Positions 57,744 to 64,000 of a DNA stretch of 64,000 bases are shown one piece after another. Each line of letters starts with the position of its first letter. The first letter of the stretch is position 1. The position numbers were made by a program, and so were the translations under genes. A model generated the notes under the pieces. That model ran no database searches. It saw only the letters and a list, made by a program, of their open reading frames with translations, and was not told the origin of the DNA. The DNA is from Pseudomonadota bacterium (GTDB taxonomy: Bacteria > Pseudomonadota > Alphaproteobacteria > Caulobacterales > Caulobacteraceae): contig JAEYAO010000032.1 in the NCBI GenBank assembly GCA_023456105.1, forward strand, positions 4,197-68,196, written 5' to 3'.

Positions 57744-60356
57744 TCAGGCGCCGGCCTTCTTCTTGGCTGGCGCCTTTTTCTTGGGCGCGGTTGTCTTGCC
57801 TTCGGCCTTGGACGTCGCAGCCTTCTTGGCTGGAGCCTTCTTCTTCGGCGCGGCGTCGGCCTTTGCGGCGAGGAGCGGCAGGGCGGCGTCCAGCGTCAGG
57901 TCCTCGGGGGCCACGCCCTTGGGCAGGGTGGCGTTGATCTTGCCCGACTTGACGTAGGGGCCGAAGCGGCCGGCCAGGACGTGCACGGGATCGCCGGTTT
58001 CGGGATGGACGCCCAGATCCTTGAGCGGGGCCTGGGCCGCGCCCCGGCCGCGCGAGCCGCTCGCGCGCTTCTCCGCCAGCAGCGCGACCGCGCGGTTCAG
58101 GCCGACGTCGAACACCTCCTCGATGTCGGAGACGTTGGCGTAGGTGCCGGCGTGCAGGATGAATGGGCCGTAGCGGCCGAGGCCCGCCGTGATCATCTTG
58201 CCGTCCTCGGGGTGCGGCCCGACCTCGCGCGGCAGGGACAGAAGGCGCAGGGCGTTCTCCAGCGTCAGCGACGCCGGCGACCAGCCCTTGGGCAGGGAGG
58301 AGCGCAGCGGCTTTTCGGCCTCCGGCGGCGTCGTCTCCACATAGGGGCCGAAGCGGCCGATCTTGAGGTGGACCGGCTGGCCGGTGGCCGGGTCGAGGCC
58401 CAGTTCGCGGTCGCCGCTGTCGGCCGCGCCGTCCGCGGCGTCGGGCGAGGCGACGGGGCGGGTGTATTTGCACTCAGGGTAGCGCTCGCAGCCGATAAAG
58501 GCTCCGAAGCGGCTGGTCTTCAGCGACAGCCGGCCCTGGTGGCACAGCGGGCATTCGCGCGGGTCGGAGCCGTCGCCCTTGTCCGGGAAGATGTGAGCGC
58601 CCAGCGTCTCGTTCAGCGCGTCCAGGATGGCGGTGGTGCGAAGCTCGCCCGCCGCCTGGGTCGCGGCATGGAAATCCCGCCAGAAGTTGCGCAACAGCAC
58701 CTTCCAGTCGAGGTCGCCGGCTGACACCTCGTCCAGCTGGGTCTCCAGCGCGGCGGTGAAGTCGTACTCCACCCACTTCCTGAAGAACTGCTCCAAGAAG
58801 GCGGTGACGAGGCGTCCCTTGTCCTCAGGGTAGAAGCGGTTCTTGTCGACGCGCACGTATTCGCGGTCGCGCAGGGTGGACAGGGTGGAGGCGTAGGTGG
58901 AGGGGCGGCCGATGCCCAGCTCCTCCAGCTTCTTGACCAAGGTGGCCTCGGAGAAGCGCGGGGGCGGCTCGGTGAAATGCTGGTCGGTTCGGACGGCGTT
59001 GACCTGGGCGTGGGCGCCTTCCTTCAGAGCGGGCAGGCGGGTGGTGTCGTCGTCCTCGTCCTGGGACTGGCGGGACTTCTCGTCGCGACCTTCCTCATAG
59101 ACGGCGAGGAAGCCGTCGAAGGTCACCACCTGGCCGGTGGCGCGCAGGCCTGTGCGGCCGTCCGACGTCTCGATGTCGACGGTGGTGCGGTCCAGACGCG
59201 CGGCCTCCATCTGGGAGGCGACCATGCGCTTCCAGATCAGCTCATAGAGCCGCTGCAGGTCCGATTCGAGCCGCAGGCTGTCGGGGTGGCGTGCGATGTT
59301 GGTCGGGCGGATCGCCTCGTGCGCCTCCTGGGCGTTCTTGGCCTTGGTCTTGTAGTAGCGCGGCTCGCCCGGCACGAAGGCGGGGCCGAACTGCTGGCTG
59401 ATCACCTCGCGCGCCTGGGCGATGCCCTCGGGCGTGGTCTGGACGCCATCGGTCCGCATATAGGTGATCAAGCCGCCGGTCTCGTCCACGCCCTCATACA
59501 GTTTCTGCGCGGCCTGCATGGTGCGCTGCGCCGAGAAGCCGAGCTTGCGGGCGGCCTCCTGCTGCAGGGTCGAGGTGGTGAAGGGCGGGGCCGGGTTGCG
59601 GCGCACCGGTTTCTTCTCGACCGATCGAATGGTGAAGTCGCCGGCGTCGATGGCGGCGCGGGCGGCGGAGGCCGTGGCCTCGTCCTTGATGTCCAGGCGC
59701 TGGATGCGCTTGCCGTCATGCTTCACGAGGCGGGCGGTGAAGGGCGGGCTGTCGGCGTGGAGGTCGGCCTCGATGGACCAGTATTCCTGAGGCTTGAACC
59801 GCTCGATCTCCATCTCGCGATCAACCACGATGCGCAGCGCCACCGACTGCACCCGTCCGGCCGAGCGCGCGCCCGGCAGCTTGCGCCACAGCACCGGCGA
59901 CAGGTTGAAGCCGACCAGATAGTCCAGCGCGCGGCGGGCGAGGTAGGCCTCGACCAGCTCCATGTCGAGCTGGCGCGGATTGGCCATGGCCTCCAACACC
60001 GCCGACTTGGTGATGGCGTTGAAGGTGACGCGCTCGACCGGCGTGTCCTTGAGCGCCTTTTTCTTGTTCAGCACCTCCAGCACGTGCCAGCTGATGGCCT
60101 CGCCCTCGCGGTCGGGGTCGGTGGCCAGGATGACGCGGTCGGCGCGCTTGGCGGCGGCGGCGATGTCGGCCAGCCGCTTGGCGCCCTTGGCGTCGGCCTC
60201 CCAGTGCATGGAGAAGTCGTCGTCTGGCAGCACCGAGCCGTCCTTCGACGGCAGGTCGCGGACGTGGCCGTAGGAGGCCAGAACCTCATAGTCCGAACCG
60301 AGGTACTTGTTGATGGTCTTGGCCTTTGCGGGGCTCTCGACGATGACGAGGTTCAT
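57744..60356 (-). CDS. topA: DNA topoisomerase I
   Basis: The product has 870 residues. TOPRIM start VIVESPAKAKTINKYLGSDYEV, DPDREGEAISWHVLE; the active-site Tyr in ITYMRTDGVQ; two C4-type zinc-ribbon stretches (ECPLCHQGRLSLKTSRFGAFIGCERYPECKYT) and a Lys/Ala-rich tail (PAKKAATSKAEGKTTAPK type). It relaxes negative supercoils. The start ATG 60356 is the one giving the conserved MNLVIVESP N-terminus. Confidence 0.95.
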   Translation of the reverse strand: MNLVIVESPAKAKTINKYLGSDYEVLASYGHVRDLPSKDGSVLPDDDFSMHWEADAKGAKRLADIAAAAKRADRVILATDPDREGEAISWHVLEVLNKKKALKDTPVERVTFNAITKSAVLEAMANPRQLDMELVEAYLARRALDYLVGFNLSPVLWRKLPGARSAGRVQSVALRIVVDREMEIERFKPQEYWSIEADLHADSPPFTARLVKHDGKRIQRLDIKDEATASAARAAIDAGDFTIRSVEKKPVRRNPAPPFTTSTLQQEAARKLGFSAQRTMQAAQKLYEGVDETGGLITYMRTDGVQTTPEGIAQAREVISQQFGPAFVPGEPRYYKTKAKNAQEAHEAIRPTNIARHPDSLRLESDLQRLYELIWKRMVASQMEAARLDRTTVDIETSDGRTGLRATGQVVTFDGFLAVYEEGRDEKSRQSQDEDDDTTRLPALKEGAHAQVNAVRTDQHFTEPPPRFSEATLVKKLEELGIGRPSTYASTLSTLRDREYVRVDKNRFYPEDKGRLVTAFLEQFFRKWVEYDFTAALETQLDEVSAGDLDWKVLLRNFWRDFHAATQAAGELRTTAILDALNETLGAHIFPDKGDGSDPRECPLCHQGRLSLKTSRFGAFIGCERYPECKYTRPVASPDAADGAADSGDRELGLDPATGQPVHLKIGRFGPYVETTPPEAEKPLRSSLPKGWSPASLTLENALRLLSLPREVGPHPEDGKMITAGLGRYGPFILHAGTYANVSDIEEVFDVGLNRAVALLAEKRASGSRGRGAAQAPLKDLGVHPETGDPVHVLAGRFGPYVKSGKINATLPKGVAPEDLTLDAALPLLAAKADAAPKKKAPAKKAATSKAEGKTTAPKKKAPAKKKAGA

Positions 60357-60593
60357 GTGCGCGCGGTCTCTGGAAGGGGCGCGAACGTGGTTGGCGGCGG
60401 GCGTTAAGTCAATGACCGGCTGTTGCGGATAACCACCGGTTACCAACCTGCTTGATTAGCGCGCTTAGATTGTGTCCACTGATCTCTCCTGAAGAGAGGG
60501 CGAGATGGGTTTACAGCTGCACCACCACCAAGAAAACGAGCCTGACGCGGGCGCAGCGACGAGTCAGCCAATTCCATAAGCCAGGACTATCCA

Positions 60594-60752
60594 GTGCGCG
60601 AATACGTCGGCGCGATGGCTGGAGAACTGGCGCGCATGGCCCGGTGGGACGGGGACGAGCGGCTGGCCTGTCTGCTGGAAGCGGCGGCCGATCTGGCGAG
60701 TCGGCCCAGTCAGCCCGGCGCGGCGGCGAGGGAACAGCCGCCTCGGCTATAG
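60594..60752 (+). CDS. Small protein in the topA-dprA gap
   Basis: From GTG 60594 the frame encodes 52 residues: MREYVGAMAGELARMARWDG then DERLACLLEAAADLA. The amphipathic helix is like that of small conserved alphaproteobacterial proteins I recall, but I cannot name the family. A weak ribosome site (AGGA) precedes the start. It is convergent with dprA, whose 3' end it overlaps by 6 nt. Confidence 0.5.
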   Translation: MREYVGAMAGELARMARWDGDERLACLLEAAADLASRPSQPGAAAREQPPRL

Positions 60753-61820
60753 CGACGCCAAACCGCCCGGAAGCAGTTCGGCTCGCCCCGTCAGGCTGAG
60801 CTCCAGCAACGCTCCGGCCACCTGTGCGATCGGAGCTCCGAGAGCGCGCGCCAGTTCGTCGCGCGGCGTGGGCGTGGGCGAGAGCAGGGCGGCGACCCGC
60901 TCCAGCAGCGCAGGATCGAACGGCTCGTCCAGGACCGGCGGCGGCATGTCCGGCTCCGCCAGGGTCCGCAGGCCGGAGAAGGCGCGCGTTATGTCCTCAA
61001 TCCCTTCGCACAGTACGGCGCCCTGGCGGATCAGTTCATTGGGACCGCGGGCGCGGGGATCGAGCGGCGAGCCCGGCACGGCGAAGACCTCGCGCCCCTG
61101 TTCGGCGGCCAGGCGCGCTGTGATCAGCGATCCCGAGCGGACCTCGGCCTCGACCACCACCACCCCGCGCGACACGCCGGAGATGATGCGGTTGCGGCGC
61201 GGGAAGTCGCGGGCCTGAGCGCGGGCGCCGACCGGGCTTTCGGAGGCGATGCAGCCCTGGTCGACGATGCGGGCGTAAAGATCGCTGTGCTCGGGCGGAT
61301 AGATGTCGTCGACGCCCCCGCCGAGCACGGCGACCGTGCCGGTGGACAGGGCGCCTTCATGCGCGGCGCCGTCGATGCCGCGCGCGAGACCTGAGACCAC
61401 GACGTGGCCGGCCTGTCCGAGTTGCTGCGCCAGTCCGCGCGCCAGACGCTGGCCGCCCGCCGAGGCGATGCGGGCGCCGACAACGGCGATGCACGGCCGG
61501 TTCAGCAGCGTCGCATCGCCTCGCGTCCAAAGGATGGGTGGAGGCGGATCAAGGGCGGCGAGGGCGGCCGGGTATTGGGGATCGCCCAGAACCAGCAGCC
61601 TCGCGCCGATGCGCTCGCCCGCCGCGAGTTCAGCCTCGATGCGCTCACGGGCCGGCGGGGTCAGCGAGCCGCCCGTGCGGCGCACGATCTGGGGCAAGGC
61701 GTCCAGCGCGGCGATGGCCGAGCCGTGTCGCGCCAGCAGCTGGGAGAAGGCGACGGGTCCGACGCGGTCAGCGCGGGCGAGCCGCAGCCGAGCGAAGCGC
61801 TCCTCGGCCGAAAGGTTCAC
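60747..61820 (-). CDS. dprA: DNA processing protein DprA
   Basis: The product has 357 residues. The Rossmann-like DprA core: CIAVVGARIASAGGQRLARGLAQQLG, VVSGLARGIDGAAHEGAL, AVLGGGVDDIYPPEHSDLY, FPRRNRIISGVSRGVVVVEAEVRSGSLITARLAAEQGREVFAVPG. A C-terminal winged helix is present (SPTPTPRDELARALGAPIAQVAGALLELSLTGRAELLPGG). It loads RecA on incoming single-stranded DNA in transformation. The GTG start overlaps plsY by 4 nt. Confidence 0.92.
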   Translation of the reverse strand: MNLSAEERFARLRLARADRVGPVAFSQLLARHGSAIAALDALPQIVRRTGGSLTPPARERIEAELAAGERIGARLLVLGDPQYPAALAALDPPPPILWTRGDATLLNRPCIAVVGARIASAGGQRLARGLAQQLGQAGHVVVSGLARGIDGAAHEGALSTGTVAVLGGGVDDIYPPEHSDLYARIVDQGCIASESPVGARAQARDFPRRNRIISGVSRGVVVVEAEVRSGSLITARLAAEQGREVFAVPGSPLDPRARGPNELIRQGAVLCEGIEDITRAFSGLRTLAEPDMPPPVLDEPFDPALLERVAALLSPTPTPRDELARALGAPIAQVAGALLELSLTGRAELLPGGLASL

Positions 61821-62455
61821 GCCTTCTTGCCGCCGATCCTGGGTTCGGTCCCCTTCAGCAGACGGCCGATGTTCTCGTGGTGGCGGATCCAGATCAGCAC
61901 GGCTGTGAAGATCGCCAGAACGAGCACGGGTGGGGGCGCAGGCAGGCCGGCTGCAGGCCAAGGGATAAGGGCGATCAACGGCGCGGCGACCGCTGCGACC
62001 AACGCGCCCAGTGAGGAGACGCGGAACAGAAAGGCGGTCGCGATCCACACGGCGCCCGCCATCAGCCCCAGCGGCCAGCAGGCGGCGATCAGCAGGCCAA
62101 AGAAGGTGGCCACGCCCTTGCCGCCCTTGAAGCCCAGCCAGACGGGGAACAGGTGACCCAGAAAGGCCGCACCGCCCGCGATGGCGCCGGCGGTCTCGCT
62201 GTTGAGAAGGTGGCGGGCGAGCAGCAGGGCGACGGCGCCCTTGCCCGCGTCCAGCAGCAGGGTCGCCAGCGCCAGGTCCTTGCGCCCGGTCCGCAGCACA
62301 TTGGTCGCGCCGATGTTGCCCGAGCCGATCCTGCGCACGTCGCCGGCGCCGGCGGCGCGCGTGATCACCACGCCGAAGGGGATGGAGCCCAGCAGGTAGC
62401 CCGCGGCCGCAACAAGGGCCAAGGTCCCGATGGCCGGTCCCGCCAGATCCTGCAC
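61817..62455 (-). CDS. plsY: Glycerol-3-phosphate acyltransferase PlsY
   Basis: The product has 212 residues with about five helices: YLLGSIPFGVVITRAAGAGDVRRIGSGNIGATNVLRTGRK, VWLGFKGGKGVATFFGLL and RHHENIGRLLKGTEPRIG. It uses acyl-phosphate to acylate glycerol-3-phosphate, an early step of phospholipid synthesis. It is upstream of and coupled to dprA. Confidence 0.94.
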   Translation of the reverse strand: MQDLAGPAIGTLALVAAAGYLLGSIPFGVVITRAAGAGDVRRIGSGNIGATNVLRTGRKDLALATLLLDAGKGAVALLLARHLLNSETAGAIAGGAAFLGHLFPVWLGFKGGKGVATFFGLLIAACWPLGLMAGAVWIATAFLFRVSSLGALVAAVAAPLIALIPWPAAGLPAPPPVLVLAIFTAVLIWIRHHENIGRLLKGTEPRIGGKKA

Positions 62456-62582
62456 CTTGATTCGCCTTTCGCTGTCGTGGGCCGCAAGGTGCGTCGCCGG
62501 TGACCCGGCGGCAAGGGCCGATCCTCAAGGGCTGTTCTCCAGGCGCGCCGGCGGATATGGGGGCGCGACGACGGAGGTCTCC

Positions 62583-63554
62583 ATGCGCCCAATTCATACC
62601 CCGACCCGGGCCCTGTCCCGGGCCCAGTCCCGAGCCCTGTCCCGCACCCTGGGTCTGATCCTGACGGCGGCCCTGCCGCTGACGGCCTGCGCGGGCGTGA
62701 AGGCGCCCGGCGCGGGCGACGGTCCGATCTTGGCCGGATACTTCGACTGCGTGCGCGAGCGCGGCGTGGCCGTCTCGGCGCACCGGGCGGTGTCGGCGCC
62801 GGATCAGCCGGAGAATTCGATTGCGGCCATTCAGGCGACCGGACGGGCGATCCCGGGCGCGATCCTGGAGCTTGACGCCGTGCTGACCCGCGACGGCGAA
62901 TTGGTGCTGATGCACGACGAGACGCTGGATCGGACCACCACCGGGCGGGGCAGGGTCGCCGACCTGACGCTTGATCAGGTCAGGGCCGTGCGCCTGCGCG
63001 GAAGCGACGGCCGGCTGACGGACGCCGCGCCGCCGACCCTGGCCGAAGCGCTGGAGGCGGCGGGGGCGGTGGGCGCGATCGCCAGCATCGACCTGAAGCC
63101 CGCGGACCCGGCCGACACCCTGACGCTGGCGCGCGCGGTTGTGGACGAGGTGCGGCGCACGGGCGCACAGGGCCGGGTGATCCTGATCACCTATTCCGCG
63201 GACGACGCGCGGGCGGTCTCGACCCTCGCGCCCGAAATGATGGTGTCGGCGGGGTTGAGCGATCTGACTGGGCTGGACGGGCTGCACGCCCCGCAGATTT
63301 TGGCCTGGACCGGATCACGCGAAGCGCGCCCGGCGCTGTGGCGGGCGTTGAAGGATGCGGGGGTGGAGGCGCAGTTCGGCACGCTGGGCGCCGAAGGTCG
63401 TCGGCTGGACGACGTCTATGCGGCGGACGGCGACGTGTCGGAATACCGGACGCTGGTGGAGCAGGGCGTGTCCGTCATCGCCACCGACGCTCCACTGGCG
63501 GTCATGAGCGTGCTGCGCCCACAGGTCGAGGCGGCGGCGCGGTGTCCTCGTTGA
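62583..63554 (+). CDS. Glycerophosphodiester phosphodiesterase-type lipoprotein
   Basis: The product has 323 residues. A lipoprotein signal (LGLILTAALPLTACAG) after an Arg/Ser-rich n-region; then GDPD-like SAHRAVSAPDQPENSIAAIQ, ELDAVLTRDGELVLMHDETLDRTTTGRGRVADLTLDQV and SIDLKPADPA, ending SVIATDAPLAVM. The H-R, E-D and H-D catalytic residues are partly visible (AHRA, ELD, MHDETLDR). It would act on glycerophosphodiesters in the periplasm. Confidence 0.85.
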   Translation: MRPIHTPTRALSRAQSRALSRTLGLILTAALPLTACAGVKAPGAGDGPILAGYFDCVRERGVAVSAHRAVSAPDQPENSIAAIQATGRAIPGAILELDAVLTRDGELVLMHDETLDRTTTGRGRVADLTLDQVRAVRLRGSDGRLTDAAPPTLAEALEAAGAVGAIASIDLKPADPADTLTLARAVVDEVRRTGAQGRVILITYSADDARAVSTLAPEMMVSAGLSDLTGLDGLHAPQILAWTGSREARPALWRALKDAGVEAQFGTLGAEGRRLDDVYAADGDVSEYRTLVEQGVSVIATDAPLAVMSVLRPQVEAAARCPR

Positions 63555-63577
63555 GGGCGCCCTGAAGCCGCCTGCGC

Positions 63578-64000
63578 TCAGCTCGGACGGATGACCATGC
63601 AGGTGACGCGGCGCTCGGCCAGGGCGGCGCAGGCGGACTGGGCGCCGGCTTCGGACAGGTTGGTGAAGCGCGAGCGATACCAGCCGCCGGCGTTGACCAC
63701 CGTCTGCTCAGCCGAGGCGAACTGAGCGCGGAAGCGGCGGTTCACCTCCGTCAGCCAGTCGCGCGCGACATCCTGTTCCTTGAAGGCGCCGACCTGCACG
63801 GCCCAGCGACCGGCGGGGGTGCGGGGCGCAGGCGCGGAGGTCGTGGAGGCGGGCGGGCGTCGCGGCGTGGTGGATGGCGCGACGGCGGCGCCGGGAGGCG
63901 CTCCGTTCAGGGACGCGGTCACGTTTCGCGGAGCCGAAGAGGAGGCGCGAGGCGCGGGCGTCCGCGTCGTCGATGCAGCGCGCGTCTCTGCGACGCGAGG
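63578..64000 (-). CDS. SPOR-domain protein, C-terminal part (cut by window edge)
   Basis: The frame is open to the window end. A Pro/Ala/Thr-rich linker is followed by a SPOR domain: AGRWAVQVGAFKEQDVARDWLTEVNRRFRAQF and WYRSRFTNLSEAGAQSACAALAERRVTCMVIRPS. SPOR domains bind denuded glycan strands of peptidoglycan at the septum. The N-terminal part is beyond the window; such a linker plus SPOR end often belongs to D-alanyl-D-alanine carboxypeptidases or RlpA-like proteins. Confidence 0.8.
   Translation of the reverse strand, partial: PRVAETRAASTTRTPAPRASSSAPRNVTASLNGAPPGAAVAPSTTPRRPPASTTSAPAPRTPAGRWAVQVGAFKEQDVARDWLTEVNRRFRAQFASAEQTVVNAGGWYRSRFTNLSEAGAQSACAALAERRVTCMVIRPS

Noticed and set aside
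57744..57860. AAG/GCC-rich repeats considered as mobile repeats
   Set aside because: They encode the Lys/Ala tail of topoisomerase I, common in alphaproteobacteria.

Overview
The window reads as a high-GC alphaproteobacterial chromosome of the Caulobacteraceae, most likely a Brevundimonas or close relative. Supporting signs are the flagellar pair flbT/flaF, a crtX-crtZ-crtB-crtI-crtY carotenoid cluster, a tRNA-His with G1:U72 and A73, an alphaproteobacterial LexA box (GTTC-N7-GTTC), and the gene content in general. The genus is an inference; no marker gene was searched.

Layout. (1) 1-7420 is a copper-handling region: an acyltransferase tail, a DUF411 protein, a secreted NTF2-like protein, a 51-residue Cys-rich exported peptide without a standard start codon, copC-copD, two DUF305 proteins, and the CPx-ATPase copA divergent from csoR across two CsoR-type operators. 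(2) 7637-10683 is an ars operon (arsR, arsC, acr3, arsN-type acetyltransferase, arsH); its operator palindrome overlaps the arsR start codon. (3) 11008-15197 is a serine-recombinase operon: a divergent MerR-like regulator, two short recombinase-like proteins that appear to have lost the catalytic serine, two tiny proteins, and one full-length large serine recombinase. (4) 15314-18838 is a scarred segment: a beheaded acyl-CoA ligase, an IS3-family element without target duplication, an intact PA0069-type radical SAM gene, and two decayed 5' copies of the same gene upstream of it. The outermost copy carries a perfect LexA box. (5) 19154-38571 is mostly ordinary chromosome: tRNA-Ser, NrtR-like and HD hydrolases, a MoxR ATPase, flbT-flaF followed by a tiny ORF with a 15-nt perfect Shine-Dalgarno, ExoD, isovaleryl-CoA dehydrogenase, a GH24 protein, mgtE, tRNA-Leu, a FliN-like protein, lipB-msrB, the carotenoid genes and a Crp/Fnr regulator.

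(6) 38684-49384 is the most interesting part: a 10.7-kb element inserted in the anticodon arm of tRNA-Thr(GGT). It has an 18-bp core repeat at both ends, matching TTACCCG-N5-TTACCCG pairs inside both ends, a tyrosine integrase, an AlpA-like protein, a primase/VapE replication protein, a block of nine GGGGTTACG repeats that looks like an origin, a small-terminase-like protein without a large terminase, several small phage-like proteins, and a lower-GC two-gene cargo (an unrecognised 424-residue protein plus a PD-(D/E)XK nuclease-like protein). This organisation resembles a phage satellite carrying a candidate defence module. (7) 49513-64000 is core chromosome: murA, DUF2948, UPF0262, infA, maf, an RNase E/G-like gene, yacG, tRNA-Phe, exbB-exbD-tonB, tRNA-His, topA, dprA-plsY, a glycerophosphodiesterase-like lipoprotein and a SPOR-domain protein cut by the window edge.

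All calls were made by reading the sequence; no database search was run.
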